A DNA stretch of 64,000 bases from Paracoccaceae bacterium (GTDB taxonomy: Bacteria > Pseudomonadota > Alphaproteobacteria > Rhodobacterales > Rhodobacteraceae), in assembly GCA_024304985.1 (NCBI GenBank), contig JAMWZC010000004.1, forward strand, positions 124,001 through 188,000. The letters run 5' to 3'. Below the pieces are notes generated by a model that saw only the letters and a program-made list of their open reading frames with translations, ran no database searches and had not been told where the DNA came from. Numbering within the stretch: position 1 is the first letter of the stretch; each line of letters starts with the position of its first letter. This document shows, one piece after another, positions 34,485 through 45,621 of this stretch. Made by a program: the position numbers and the translations under genes.

Positions 34485-37400
34485 CCAGGCAACCGTCAAA
34501 AACCGCCAGCGCGACCCTTGCCATGCGCGGCATCGACCGGGATGTGGCCGATTGGTATAAGGACGCCGTCATCTACCAGCTGCACATCAAGGCGTTTCAG
34601 GATTCCAACGGCGACGGAATAGGTGATTTCGCCGGGCTGATGCAGCGGCTTGATTATGTGCAGGAACTGGGCGTCACTGCGATCTGGCTTTTGCCCTTCT
34701 ACCCCTCGCCGCTGCGCGATGACGGCTATGACATCGCCGATTACCGCGCGATCAACCCCTCCTATGGCACGATGAAGGACTTCAAGGCCTTCGTCGCCGA
34801 GGCGCATAAACGCGGCATCCGCGTCATCACCGAACTGGTGATCAACCACACCTCGGATCAGCACCCATGGTTCCAGAAGGCCCGCCAGGCCAAACCCGGA
34901 TCAGCGGCCCGCGATTGGTATGTCTGGTCCGACACCGATGACAAATGGCCCGAAACCCGGATCATCTTTCTGGATACCGAAAAATCCAACTGGTCATGGG
35001 ACCCCGTTGCCAGTGCCTATTACTGGCACCGCTTCTATTCCCACCAACCCGATCTGAACTTCGACAACCCGCGCGTGCTGCAAGAGGTTTTGAAGGTGAT
35101 GCGGATGTGGCTGGATATGGGCGTCGATGGCCTGCGGCTGGACGCGATCCCCTATCTGGTTGAACGCGACGGCACTAATAACGAGAACCTGCCCGAAACC
35201 CATGACGTTCTGAAAGCCATCCGCGCCGATCTTGATGCGCATTTTCCCGACCGCATGTTGCTGGCCGAGGCAAACCAATGGCCCGAGGATACGCGCCCCT
35301 ATTTCGGTGACGGCGATGAATGTCACATGGGCTTTCACTTCCCGCTGATGCCGCGCATGTATATGGCCCTCGCGCAGGCTGATCGCCACCCGATCACTGA
35401 CATCATCCGCCAAACGCCGGACATCCCCGAAAGCTGCCAATGGGCGATCTTTCTGCGCAACCATGATGAGTTGACGCTGGAAATGGTCACGTCCGAGGAC
35501 CGCGATTATCTGTGGCAGACCTATGCCGCGGACACCCGCGCCCGGATCAATCTCGGCATCCGCCGCAGGCTTGCGCCGCTGATGCAGAATGACCGGCGCA
35601 AGATCCAGTTGCTGAACTCCCTGCTCATGTCGATGCCCGGCACCCCGATCATCTACTATGGCGATGAAATCGGCATGGGCGACAATTACTACCTTGGCGA
35701 CCGCGACGGTGTGCGCACCCCGATGCAATGGACCGGCGACCGCAACGCCGGTTTTTCAGCGGCCAAGCCGCAGCAACTCTATCTGCCCACGATCACCGAT
35801 GCCGTTTACGGCCATCAGGTGATCAACGTCGAGGCGCAGACCGAAGACCCCTCCTCCCTGCTCAACTGGATGCGCCGCATGATCAACGTGCGCAAACAGC
35901 ACCCCGCCTTTGGTCGTGGCACAATGACGCTACTCTACCCCCGAAATCGCAAGATTCTTGCGTATATCCGCGAATGCGACAACAAATCCTACCTCTGCGT
36001 CGCCAATCTCTCCGACAGCGCGCAAGCGGTCGAGCTGGACCTCTCCGCCCATCGCGGATTGGTCCCGGTGGAACTGACAGGCCGCTCCGCCTTTCCGCCC
36101 GTGGGGGATCTGCCTTATATGCTGACCCTGTCGGCCTACGGCTTTTTCTGGTTCGCCCTCTCCGACGATCAAACCGTCCCTTCCTGGCACGAACAACTGC
36201 CCGAGATCCTGCCCGAATTCATGACCCTGACCAGCCGCGACGGTCAGGTCAGCACCGCCCTCGCCGGACGCGAGGGGCAGCAGTTCCAGAACGACCTGAT
36301 GGTGCAATGGCTCCCCCTCCAGCGTTGGTTCGCCGCCAAAGACGTGCCCATAAATGCGGTGAAACTCGTGCCGCTCGGCAGTCTGGGGCAAGGCCAGCAC
36401 GCCCTCGTGCGCGTCGATGTCTCGCTCGGCAACGGCGAAGACCACCGCTACTTCCTGCCCATCTCGGCCCAGTGGGGAAATGAAAACCTCCGCCCCGGCG
36501 CGCCCAAACTCTCGTGGACCATGGCCCGGATTCGCCACACCGCCCGCATGGGCGCGCTTGTGGATGGGGCGTTCAACGACACGCTGCCCCAGCTTCTCCT
36601 CCATGCCATCAAACAGGGCGACAGGTTCGACGGCCTCAGCTTCCACGGCACAGATGCGCTGCGCGACATCACCGATCCCGGCCCGCCCCGCCAGTTGGGC
36701 GTCGAACAGTCCAACCTCTCGATTGCCTTCTCCGACCGGATCATCCTCAAACTCTACCGCCGCCTGCGGAGCGGCGATCAACCCGATGTCGAGGTGCCGC
36801 AATTCCTGACACAGGCAGGCTTTGCCCATACGCCACAGTATCTGGGCCACATCGCCTACCACGACGCCGAAACCGCCGCGCAGGACACCACAACCCTCGC
36901 CGCTGCCTTCGCCTTTGTCCCCAACCGCGGCGACGCCTGGGCCGGGATCATCGACGCCCTCGCTCTTGATGTGAACCAGCATGAAACCTGGACCCCGACC
37001 GACGACACCGATCAGACGGCCTTCGGCTACCCCCTCTCCATCGGCCCGCTGCTGGGCCAGCGCACCGCCGAACTGCACCGCGCGTTGGCGACCGACACCG
37101 ATGATCCGGCCTTCCGTCTGGAACGACTGACGCAAGACCACCTGCACGACTGGTCAACCGACGCCATGGCCGAGGCCGAGACCCTGCTCTCCCACTTTGA
37201 CCCGGCCCGCCTGCCCGAAGATGCAGCCGACCTCGCCCGACAGGTGCTGGCGCGGCGCGATACCCTCATGACACGGCTGCGCGACGTGGGGCAACTCTCA
37301 CCCTCGGGCCATGTCTCGCGCATCCACGGCGACTATCATCTGGGGCAGGTGCTGCTGGCCCAGAACGACATCGCGATCATCGATTTCGAGGGCGAACCCG

Positions 37401-37777
37401 CCCGCACGCTGGCCGAACGGCGCGCCAAATCATCGCCGCTGCGCGATGTCGCGGGGATGCTGCGCTCCATCGACTATGCCGCGCTCACCGTCGCCACGCG
37501 CCAGCGCGCCAACCTTGGCGACAACGACAACCAAGCCTTCGCACGCATCGAAGACTGGCGCCGCAGGACGGCATCAGGCTTCCTGCACGCCTATCACAAG
37601 CACGCCGAAGGCACGGCCAACCTACCCCGTGATGCAGGCGTCACCCGTCAGCTTCTCTATCTCTTCCTGCTGCAAAAGGCGGTCTACGAGACCCGCTACG
37701 AACGCGCCAACCGCCCCGACTGGGTGGCGATCCCGCTCAGGGGTATTCTTGATCTGCTGGACAGGGAACCTTCATGA
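34481..37777 (+). CDS. treS: Trehalose synthase-maltokinase fusion
   Basis: A 1098-residue fusion. Residues 1-550 are GH13 trehalose synthase, interconverting trehalose and maltose: [30 protein letters not shown], nucleophile Asp in [26 protein letters not shown] and [12 protein letters not shown]. Residues about 610-1098 are maltokinase (Mak/Pep2), which phosphorylates maltose: [13 protein letters not shown] with the catalytic Asp and [11 protein letters not shown] for metal. It supplies GlgE. Such fusions are known in several bacteria. Confidence 0.95.
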   Translation: MTRQPSKTASATLAMRGIDRDVADWYKDAVIYQLHIKAFQDSNGDGIGDFAGLMQRLDYVQELGVTAIWLLPFYPSPLRDDGYDIADYRAINPSYGTMKDFKAFVAEAHKRGIRVITELVINHTSDQHPWFQKARQAKPGSAARDWYVWSDTDDKWPETRIIFLDTEKSNWSWDPVASAYYWHRFYSHQPDLNFDNPRVLQEVLKVMRMWLDMGVDGLRLDAIPYLVERDGTNNENLPETHDVLKAIRADLDAHFPDRMLLAEANQWPEDTRPYFGDGDECHMGFHFPLMPRMYMALAQADRHPITDIIRQTPDIPESCQWAIFLRNHDELTLEMVTSEDRDYLWQTYAADTRARINLGIRRRLAPLMQNDRRKIQLLNSLLMSMPGTPIIYYGDEIGMGDNYYLGDRDGVRTPMQWTGDRNAGFSAAKPQQLYLPTITDAVYGHQVINVEAQTEDPSSLLNWMRRMINVRKQHPAFGRGTMTLLYPRNRKILAYIRECDNKSYLCVANLSDSAQAVELDLSAHRGLVPVELTGRSAFPPVGDLPYMLTLSAYGFFWFALSDDQTVPSWHEQLPEILPEFMTLTSRDGQVSTALAGREGQQFQNDLMVQWLPLQRWFAAKDVPINAVKLVPLGSLGQGQHALVRVDVSLGNGEDHRYFLPISAQWGNENLRPGAPKLSWTMARIRHTARMGALVDGAFNDTLPQLLLHAIKQGDRFDGLSFHGTDALRDITDPGPPRQLGVEQSNLSIAFSDRIILKLYRRLRSGDQPDVEVPQFLTQAGFAHTPQYLGHIAYHDAETAAQDTTTLAAAFAFVPNRGDAWAGIIDALALDVNQHETWTPTDDTDQTAFGYPLSIGPLLGQRTAELHRALATDTDDPAFRLERLTQDHLHDWSTDAMAEAETLLSHFDPARLPEDAADLARQVLARRDTLMTRLRDVGQLSPSGHVSRIHGDYHLGQVLLAQNDIAIIDFEGEPARTLAERRAKSSPLRDVAGMLRSIDYAALTVATRQRANLGDNDNQAFARIEDWRRRTASGFLHAYHKHAEGTANLPRDAGVTRQLLYLFLLQKAVYETRYERANRPDWVAIPLRGILDLLDREPS

Positions 37778-39960
37778 CCGATCCCGTTTTCCATCCCGAA
37801 GCCCTGCCCAAGGGCCTGCTGGCCAGCGACATCGACGCGATCCTGCGCGGTCAGCATCACGACCCTTTCGCCGTGCTCGGCCCGCATGACGGACAGTTGC
37901 GCGTCTTCGCCCCGCAGGCCACCAGCGTCTCGGTCATCGCGGGCAAGACAGCCAAACCACTGACCCGCCTGCACCCTGAAGGGTTCTTCTGCGGCCCCGG
38001 CCCCAAAGGTGCCTACCGCCTGTCGATCCAGTCAGGCGATCACACGACGCAGATCGAAGACCCCTACCGTTTCCCCCCCGTGCTGGGCGAGCTTGACGAA
38101 TACCTGCTGGCCGAAGGCAGCCACCGCCGCCTCTATGAACGGCTGGGCGCGCATCCCCTCACCCACGCAGGCACCGATGGCGTCGCCTTTGCCGTCTGGG
38201 CCCCCAACGCCCGCCGCGTCAGCGTGGTCGGCCATTTCAACGCATGGGACGGACGCCGCCACCCGATGCGCAAACGCCACGGCGCCGGCATATGGGAACT
38301 GTTCATCCCCGGCCTTGCCCGGAACGAGGTCTATAAATACGAAGTCCTCAGCGCCTATGGCGAACGTCTGCCGCTCAAGGCCGATCCGCTGGGCTTCGCC
38401 CATGAACGCAGCCCCGACACCGCATCCGTCGTGCACGGCCTGCCGACGCATGACTGGTCCGACGCCGCATGGATGGCATCGCGCGCGTCAGCACAGGACA
38501 GCCGCGCCCCCATCGCGATCTACGAGATGCATCTGGGCTCATGGCGGCGCGGCGGCAACGGCGAAATCCTCACCTATGACAGCATCGGCGACCACCTCAT
38601 CCCCTATCTGGACCGCATGGGTTTCACCCATGTCGAATTCCTGCCCGTCACCGAACACCCCTTCACCGGCTCATGGGGCTATCAACCGATCGGCCTCTTC
38701 GCACCCACCAGCCGCTTCGGCACCCCAGAGGACTTCGCCCGCCTCGTGGATCGCCTCCATCAGGCGGGTATCGGCGTCATTGTCGATTGGGTGCCCGCGC
38801 ATTTCCCCTCTGATCCGCACGGGCTGGCTAGGTTCGACGGCACCGCCCTTTACGAACACGAAGACCCGCGACAAGGCTTCCATCAGGACTGGAATACCCT
38901 GATTTACAACTTCGGCCGGCGTGAGGTCGCGAATATCCTGCAAGCCAGCGCCCTGTTCTGGCTGGACCGTTTCCACATCGACGCCCTGCGCGTCGATGCC
39001 GTCGCCTCGATGCTCTATCTCGATTATTCGCGTCAGCCCGACCAATGGGTGCCCAACCGCCATGGCGGCAACGAAAACCTCGAGGCCATCAACTTCCTGC
39101 GCGACGTGAACACCCGCGTCACCGCCGATCATCCCGGCGCGATCACGATAGCCGAGGAATCCACCGCCTTTCCAAAAGTCAGCCGCCCTGTCGATCAGGG
39201 CGGTCTAGGCTTCGGCTTCAAATGGAACATGGGCTGGATGCACGATACGCTGACCTATTTCCGGCGCGATCCGATCCACCGCCGCCACCATCAGAACGAA
39301 CTGGTCTTCGGGCTGTCCTATGCCTTTTCGGAACATTACGTCCTGCCCCTCAGCCATGACGAGGTGGTGCATGGCAAAGGATCTCTCATCGGCCAGATGC
39401 CGGGCGACCGCTGGCAAACCTTCGCAAACCTGCGCGCCTATTACGGGTTCATGTGGACCCATCCGGGCAAGAAACTCTTGTTCATGGGCAATGAATTTGC
39501 ACAAAACCGGGAATGGAACCACGATCAGTCTCTGGATTGGCACCTGCTGGATGATCCCATGCACGCCGGGGTTCAGGCGCTGATCGCCGACCTGAACCTG
39601 CTCTACCGTGACCAGCCCGCCTTGCACCGGCGCGACTGTGACCCGGACGGGTTCGAATGGATCGACGCCAGTGATACCGAAAACAGCGTGATCGTCTATC
39701 TGCGCAAATCCGACGATGGCGCACCGCCCGTGGTCGTCATCTGCAACCTCACCCCCATCCTGCACGAGGATTACCGCATCGGCGTGCCGCTGCCCGGCCG
39801 CTGGGCCGAGGCTCTGAATACCGATGCCACGCGCTATGGCGGATCAGGTGCCGCCAATCGCGCCACCCTTCTGGCCGAAACATCGCCATGGCAGGGGCGT
39901 GACCATTCCCTGCGCCTCACCCTCCCACCCTTGGCCACGATTGTGATGATACCCCAATGA
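37774..39960 (+). CDS. glgB: 1,4-alpha-glucan branching enzyme
   Basis: A 728-residue GH13_9 enzyme that introduces alpha-1,6 branches in alpha-glucan. The N-terminal carbohydrate-binding domain is followed by [20 protein letters not shown]. The barrel has the nucleophile in [18 protein letters not shown], the acid in [10 protein letters not shown] and the [14 protein letters not shown] motif. Length matches E. coli GlgB (728). ATGA overlaps with both neighbours. Confidence 0.96.
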   Translation: MTDPVFHPEALPKGLLASDIDAILRGQHHDPFAVLGPHDGQLRVFAPQATSVSVIAGKTAKPLTRLHPEGFFCGPGPKGAYRLSIQSGDHTTQIEDPYRFPPVLGELDEYLLAEGSHRRLYERLGAHPLTHAGTDGVAFAVWAPNARRVSVVGHFNAWDGRRHPMRKRHGAGIWELFIPGLARNEVYKYEVLSAYGERLPLKADPLGFAHERSPDTASVVHGLPTHDWSDAAWMASRASAQDSRAPIAIYEMHLGSWRRGGNGEILTYDSIGDHLIPYLDRMGFTHVEFLPVTEHPFTGSWGYQPIGLFAPTSRFGTPEDFARLVDRLHQAGIGVIVDWVPAHFPSDPHGLARFDGTALYEHEDPRQGFHQDWNTLIYNFGRREVANILQASALFWLDRFHIDALRVDAVASMLYLDYSRQPDQWVPNRHGGNENLEAINFLRDVNTRVTADHPGAITIAEESTAFPKVSRPVDQGGLGFGFKWNMGWMHDTLTYFRRDPIHRRHHQNELVFGLSYAFSEHYVLPLSHDEVVHGKGSLIGQMPGDRWQTFANLRAYYGFMWTHPGKKLLFMGNEFAQNREWNHDQSLDWHLLDDPMHAGVQALIADLNLLYRDQPALHRRDCDPDGFEWIDASDTENSVIVYLRKSDDGAPPVVVICNLTPILHEDYRIGVPLPGRWAEALNTDATRYGGSGAANRATLLAETSPWQGRDHSLRLTLPPLATIVMIPQ

Positions 39961-42038
39961 ATTCAGATGATTACACCGTGATTGAGGGAACCCCCTCGAT
40001 CCTCGGGGCCACATGGGATGGCTCGGGCACCAACTTCGCCCTCTTCTCCGCCCATGCCACCAAGGTGGAACTGTGCCTCTTTGACAAGCGTGGCCGGCGC
40101 GAGATCGCGCGTATTCCCCTGCCGGAATACACGGACGAGATCTGGCACGGCTACCTGCCACAGGTCCGCCCCGGTCAGCTTTACGGCTACCGCGTTCATG
40201 GCCCCTATGATCCGGCCAAGGGACACCGCTTCAATCCCCACAAACTTCTGCTCGATCCCTATGCGCGCGAACTTGACGGCAACCTGCGCTGGCACGACGC
40301 CACCTTTGGCTACAAGGTCGGTCACGCCCGCGCGGATCTGTCCTTCGACCGGCGTGACAGCGCCTTTGTCATGCCCAAATGCGTCGTGGTCGATCCCGCC
40401 GTGACATGGGGCTCGGATCGTCGCCCTACTATCCCATGGGCCGAAACCATAATCTACGAGGCCCATGTGAAAGGCATGACCGCCCTGCATGGCGGCCTGC
40501 CCGATCAACTGCGCGGCACCTTCGGCGGACTGGCCGATCCCGCCGTGATCGACCATCTGGTGAAACTGGGCGTCACCACGCTGGAACTACTGCCGACACA
40601 GGCGTTTTTCGATGACCGGCATCTAGTCGAAAAAGGTCTCAGCAACTATTGGGGCTATAACACCATCGGCTTTTTCGCCCCCGCGATGCGCTATGTCTCC
40701 TCGGGCTCGAACCTGCACGAATTCAAACTGATGGTGCGCCGCCTGCACGAAGCCGGGATCGAGGTGATCCTGGATGTCGTCTACAACCACACCGCCGAAG
40801 GCAATCAGCTTGGCCCAACCCTGTCTTTCCGCGGTATCGACAACGCCAGCTATTACACCCTGGCCGAAGACCCCCGCTACTATTTCGACACGACCGGCTG
40901 CGGCAATTCCCTGAACCTCACCCATCCACGCGTGCTGCAAATGGTGATGGACAGCCTGCGCTACTGGGTTGAGGCGTGCCACGTCGATGGCTTCCGCTTC
41001 GACCTCGCCTCGACCCTGGGCCGCGACCGCGAGACATTCAATCCCGACGCCACCTTTCTGGACGCCGTGCGGCAAGATCCGGTCCTGTCGCAAGTCAAGC
41101 TGATCGCAGAACCCTGGGACACCGGCGAGAACGGCTATCAGCTGGGCCAATTCCCCCCCGGCTGGGCCGAATGGAACGACCAGTATCGCGACACCGTCCG
41201 CTCCTTCTGGAAAGGCGATCCCGCGATGCTGCCCGCCCTCGCCAGCTCTCTGACCGCCTCCGCCGACCGCTTCGACCGCCGCGGCCGCAGACCATGGGCC
41301 AGCGTCAACTTCGTCACCGCCCATGACGGCTTCACCCTGATGGACACGGTCAGCTTCAACGACAAGCACAATGACGCCAATCAGGAAGACAACCGCGACG
41401 GCCATTCCGACAACCGCAGCTGGAACTGCGGCACCGAAGGTGCCACCGACGACACCACCGTGCTGGACCTGCGCGACCGGATGCGCCGCGCCATTATGAC
41501 GACGCTGCTGCTCTCGCAGGGCACCCCGATGATCCTGATGGGCGACGAGATCGGCCGCAGTCAGGGCGGCAACAACAACAGCTATTGCCAGGACGACAGG
41601 ATGAACTGGCTCGACCTCTCCGATCCCGCCCCCCGCAACGCGGCGTTCCAGACCTTTCTGCGCGACCTGATCACCCTGCGTCGCACCCGCCCGCTCTTGT
41701 CGCTGCCCCGTTTCCTGCACGATCAGCGGCTTGACGTGACGGTCGCATGGCTGCGCCCCGACGGCACCGCGATGCAGGACGATGACTGGCACAACCCCGA
41801 CGCCCGCACCCTTGGCATGTGGCTGCACAACGGCACGCAAGGGCTACTGACCTATTTCAACAGCCACCACGAGGATGTCACCTGCACCCTCCCCAATCCG
41901 ATCTTTGCCGATGCATGGACCCACCTTCTCGACAGCGCAGCAGGCACCCTGCGCTTGAAATCCGCGCCGCAGGTCGCACCAAACCAGTTGGCCATCCCCG
42001 CCAGATCCGTGATCCTGCTCGAGGATGCCGCCCCATGA
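39957..42038 (+). CDS. glgX: Glycogen debranching enzyme (isoamylase type)
   Basis: A 693-residue GH13_11 enzyme hydrolysing alpha-1,6 branches. An N-terminal domain ([19 protein letters not shown]) precedes the barrel: [20 protein letters not shown], nucleophile in [14 protein letters not shown] and acid in [10 protein letters not shown]. It supplies linear chains for TreY or MalQ. Overlaps on both sides by ATGA. Confidence 0.95.
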   Translation: MNSDDYTVIEGTPSILGATWDGSGTNFALFSAHATKVELCLFDKRGRREIARIPLPEYTDEIWHGYLPQVRPGQLYGYRVHGPYDPAKGHRFNPHKLLLDPYARELDGNLRWHDATFGYKVGHARADLSFDRRDSAFVMPKCVVVDPAVTWGSDRRPTIPWAETIIYEAHVKGMTALHGGLPDQLRGTFGGLADPAVIDHLVKLGVTTLELLPTQAFFDDRHLVEKGLSNYWGYNTIGFFAPAMRYVSSGSNLHEFKLMVRRLHEAGIEVILDVVYNHTAEGNQLGPTLSFRGIDNASYYTLAEDPRYYFDTTGCGNSLNLTHPRVLQMVMDSLRYWVEACHVDGFRFDLASTLGRDRETFNPDATFLDAVRQDPVLSQVKLIAEPWDTGENGYQLGQFPPGWAEWNDQYRDTVRSFWKGDPAMLPALASSLTASADRFDRRGRRPWASVNFVTAHDGFTLMDTVSFNDKHNDANQEDNRDGHSDNRSWNCGTEGATDDTTVLDLRDRMRRAIMTTLLLSQGTPMILMGDEIGRSQGGNNNSYCQDDRMNWLDLSDPAPRNAAFQTFLRDLITLRRTRPLLSLPRFLHDQRLDVTVAWLRPDGTAMQDDDWHNPDARTLGMWLHNGTQGLLTYFNSHHEDVTCTLPNPIFADAWTHLLDSAAGTLRLKSAPQVAPNQLAIPARSVILLEDAAP

Positions 42039-43801
42039 AACGCGCCTTCGCCAAAAGCTGGGGTGCCGACTACAGCGCCCATGGCACCCGCTTCCGCCTC
42101 TGGGCCCCGGCGCACCCGCATCTGACCCTGCGCTGCGACGGGGTCGATCACCCGATGGACCGCGCATCCGACGGCTGGTTCACCCTCACGCTCCACGGCG
42201 TTGCCGCAGGGACCAGCTACAGCTTCGTCCTGCCCGACGGCCAACATGTCCCCGACCCCGCCGCACGCGCCCAGACAGGCGACGTGCACGCCCTCTCACG
42301 GCTCATCGACCCGCAGACCTTCGACTGGTCCCCCTGGTCCGCCCGCCCGTGGGAGGAGGCGGTGATCCTCGAACTCCACATCGGCACCTTCACACCCGAG
42401 GGCACCTTCCGCGCCGCCATCGACAAACTGCCGCACCTTGTCCGCACCGGCATCACCGCCATCGAACTCATGCCCATCGCCCAATTTGCAGGCGAACGCG
42501 GCTGGGGCTATGACGGCGTGCTGCCCTATGCCCCGCACCCGGCCTATGGCACACCCGACGACATGAAAGCCCTGATCAACGCCGCCCACCGCGCGGGTCT
42601 GATGGTGCTGCTGGATGTTGTCTACAACCACTTCGGACCCGACGGGAACTATATCGCCTCCTACGCGCCCGATTTCTTCGACCCCGACCGCCATACCCCC
42701 TGGGGCAATGCCATCGCCTATGGTCGCGATCCCGTGCGCCGCTTCTTCATCGAAAACGCCCTCTTCTGGCTTGACGAATACAACCTCGACGGCCTGCGCC
42801 TTGACGCGATCGATCATGTGCTCGACCCGACGCAGCCCGACATCCTGACCGACATCGCGCGCGCCGTCCGCGCCCACCACCCGCAGGCCCATCTCACGAC
42901 CGAGGATAACCGCAACATCACCCACCTGCACCCCTATGACCCGGACGGCCTGCCACAGCTCTACACCGCCGAATGGAACGACGATTTCCACAACGTTGCC
43001 CATGTCATCGCCACCGGCGAAGGCGAAGGCTACTACCGCGATTTTGCAGAAGATCCCTGGCCCAAATTCGCCCGCGCCCTGGCCGAAGGCTTCATCTGGC
43101 AGGGTGAACATTCCCTCTATGCCGATGCCCCGCGCGGCACACCCTCGGCCCATCAACCCCCGACTGCCTTCATCGACTTTCTGCAAAACCACGACCAGAC
43201 CGGCAACCGCGCCTTTGGCGAGCGACTTCTGACCCTTTCCTCGCCTGCCATGGTCAGGGCGCTGATGACGATCCACCTTCTATCCCCGCATATCCCCCTG
43301 ATGTTCATGGGCGAGGAATGGGGCGAAACCCGCCCCTTTGCCTTCTTCACCGACTTCCACGGCGAACTGGCCGATGCCGTCCGCAAAGGCCGCCGCCGCG
43401 AATTCGCAGGCTTCGCCGCCTTCGAACAAAAGGCCGAACGCAACACGATCCCCGACCCCAACGCCCCCGGCACCTTCGAGGCATCCCGCATCGACTGGTC
43501 CCGTCCCGACACCGACGACGGGCGCGAATGGCTCACCTTCACCACCGATCTGCTGACCCTGCGCCAGCACCGCATCGTCCCGCATCTCAAGGGCGCACCG
43601 GGCCATTGCGGCCATGTGTTGATGGCCGATAACGGCCTGATCGCGGTCGATTGGCAGTTGAACGGCGCCCTGCTGCAACTGCGCGCCAACCTGTCCGACA
43701 CCGCAGCCGAACTGCCGCAAACCACAGGTGACTGCATCCACGGACAGCCGGGTCTGCAAGACCCGCATCAGGTCGCCCTCTGGCTCAAGGTATCGGCATG
43801 A
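42035..43801 (+). CDS. treZ: Malto-oligosyltrehalose trehalohydrolase
   Basis: A 588-residue GH13_10 enzyme releasing trehalose from maltooligosyl-trehalose. It starts at 42035, overlapping glgX. Motifs: GTRFRLWAPAHPHLTLRC, GYDGVLPYAPHPAYG, LLDVVYNHFGPDGNY, the nucleophile in [14 protein letters not shown] and the acid in LTTEDNRN. It works with TreY, encoded two genes on. Confidence 0.95.
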   Translation: MKRAFAKSWGADYSAHGTRFRLWAPAHPHLTLRCDGVDHPMDRASDGWFTLTLHGVAAGTSYSFVLPDGQHVPDPAARAQTGDVHALSRLIDPQTFDWSPWSARPWEEAVILELHIGTFTPEGTFRAAIDKLPHLVRTGITAIELMPIAQFAGERGWGYDGVLPYAPHPAYGTPDDMKALINAAHRAGLMVLLDVVYNHFGPDGNYIASYAPDFFDPDRHTPWGNAIAYGRDPVRRFFIENALFWLDEYNLDGLRLDAIDHVLDPTQPDILTDIARAVRAHHPQAHLTTEDNRNITHLHPYDPDGLPQLYTAEWNDDFHNVAHVIATGEGEGYYRDFAEDPWPKFARALAEGFIWQGEHSLYADAPRGTPSAHQPPTAFIDFLQNHDQTGNRAFGERLLTLSSPAMVRALMTIHLLSPHIPLMFMGEEWGETRPFAFFTDFHGELADAVRKGRRREFAGFAAFEQKAERNTIPDPNAPGTFEASRIDWSRPDTDDGREWLTFTTDLLTLRQHRIVPHLKGAPGHCGHVLMADNGLIAVDWQLNGALLQLRANLSDTAAELPQTTGDCIHGQPGLQDPHQVALWLKVSA

Positions 43802-45621
43802 CCCTGACGAAACGCGCCCGCGCCTATGGCCTCCAACCCACCTATACGGTGGTGGACGGCCCCGACCGCACCGCCCCGCCCGACACCCTGACCGCCCTGC
43901 TCAAAGCCTTCGGTGCCGACACCGCCCCACCGCTAGAGGTCGAACCGCGCCTCGCAGCCCCCGAAAACACGGCCTGCTTTCTGCCGCCTGATACGCATCT
44001 GTGGGGGATCGCGCTGCAACTCTATCAGCTGCGCAGCAGCCGCAACTGGGGGATTGGCGACTTTGCCGATCTGGAACATCTGGCGCGGATCGTGGCCCCC
44101 ATGGGCGCGGATTTTCTGGGCCTCAACCCGCTTCATGCCCTGTTTCTGGCCGCACCTACGCAATGCAGCCCTTTCTCGCCCTCCAACCGGCGCTTTCTGA
44201 ACCCGCTCTATCTGGCCGTGGATCGCGTGCCGGGGTTCCTGCCCGATATGGTGGCTGACGCCGAACTGGACAGCCTGCGCCAGTCCGATCTGGTCGATTA
44301 CGCAGGTGTCGCCTCCGTCAAACTGCGCGTGCTGCGCTCCATCTGGGACGGCGGTGCCGCCCTTCCCGACAGCTTCCTGCTTGAAGGCGGCGACGCCCTT
44401 CATCGCCACGCGCTTTTCGATGCGCTCTCGGCCCATATGGTCGCGCAGGGGCACGGCGCGGGCTGGCGCAACTGGCCCGGCGCATGGCACGACCTCAACG
44501 GCAAAGCGGTGCAGGATTTCGCACAGCAGCATCAGGATCAGGTCAGGTTTTTCCAATGGCTTCAGTATCTGTGCAATCATCAACTCCACAGCCTGCGCGC
44601 ACTCTGCGACCAGCTTGGGATGCGGATCGGCCTTTATCTCGATTTCGCCGTGGGTGAAGCGGCGGACGGCTCCGGCAGTTGGGGCAGCCCCGATGTGCTG
44701 GCCGATGTGCGGATCGGATCGCCGCCCGATGCCTATAACGAACAAGGTCAGGACTGGGGCCTCGCCCCGCTGTCGCCGCTGGCCATGGCGCGCAGCCACG
44801 CCGCCCCGTTCCGCGCGCTGATCGCGGATGCCACCCGTCAGGCCGGGGCCCTGCGGATAGATCACGCCATGGGCCTGTGGCAACTCTACCTGATCCCGCC
44901 CGGCGCAACCGCCGCTGCGGGCACCTATGCCCGCTACCCCGTAACCAACATGCTCTTCGCGCTGGCCGATGCATCGCGGGCAAACCGCACCGTGATCATC
45001 GGCGAGGATCTGGGCAATGTCCCCGACGGATTTCAGGATGTGATGGAAGCGTGCAATATCCTGTCCTATCGAATCTATTTTTTCGAACGCGGTGCCAAAG
45101 GGTTCATCCCTCCTGCCGACTATCCGCAATCGGCACTGGCCTGCCTCTCGACCCACGACCTGCCCACCTTTCGCGGCTGGTGGCGTGGCGACGATATCGC
45201 GCTGCGGAAACGCTTTGGCCTGATCGCCGCCAAAGGCGCGCGCAAGCAGGACCGCGACCGCAAGGCCGAACGCGCCGATGTCCTTGTCGATCTGCAAAAG
45301 GCGGGCCTTCTGACCGCAGCGCAGGCGTGCCAGATCACCCCCGACGACGCCACGCCAGACCTGATCACCGCCATCCACGCCCATCTGGCTACCGCGCCCT
45401 CCCACCTCTTCGCCGCCCGGCTCGAGGATCTGGCCGCCGAACTGCACCCCGTCAACATCCCCGCCACGGTCGATGAATATCCCAACTGGCGGCGCAAGCT
45501 GTCGCTGACCTTGGATGAACTGGTGCAAACGCCGCTCTTTCAGACCACGCTCGCCGCCATCGCCGCCGCCCGTCCCGGCTCCCCCTCCCGCTCCCGCACT
45601 CAATCCCGAGGTGGCAGATGA
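43798..45621 (+). CDS. malQ: 4-alpha-glucanotransferase (amylomaltase)
   Basis: A 607-residue GH77 enzyme that shuffles alpha-1,4-glucan segments between chains. Motifs: LYQLRSSRNWGIGDFADLE, the nucleophile in LRIDHAMGLWQLYLIP, the acid in IIGEDLGNVPDGF and CLSTHDLPTFRGWW. The N-terminus is slightly short compared with E. coli MalQ (694). Overlaps with treZ and treY by ATGA. Confidence 0.95.
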   Translation: MTLTKRARAYGLQPTYTVVDGPDRTAPPDTLTALLKAFGADTAPPLEVEPRLAAPENTACFLPPDTHLWGIALQLYQLRSSRNWGIGDFADLEHLARIVAPMGADFLGLNPLHALFLAAPTQCSPFSPSNRRFLNPLYLAVDRVPGFLPDMVADAELDSLRQSDLVDYAGVASVKLRVLRSIWDGGAALPDSFLLEGGDALHRHALFDALSAHMVAQGHGAGWRNWPGAWHDLNGKAVQDFAQQHQDQVRFFQWLQYLCNHQLHSLRALCDQLGMRIGLYLDFAVGEAADGSGSWGSPDVLADVRIGSPPDAYNEQGQDWGLAPLSPLAMARSHAAPFRALIADATRQAGALRIDHAMGLWQLYLIPPGATAAAGTYARYPVTNMLFALADASRANRTVIIGEDLGNVPDGFQDVMEACNILSYRIYFFERGAKGFIPPADYPQSALACLSTHDLPTFRGWWRGDDIALRKRFGLIAAKGARKQDRDRKAERADVLVDLQKAGLLTAAQACQITPDDATPDLITAIHAHLATAPSHLFAARLEDLAAELHPVNIPATVDEYPNWRRKLSLTLDELVQTPLFQTTLAAIAAARPGSPSRSRTQSRGGR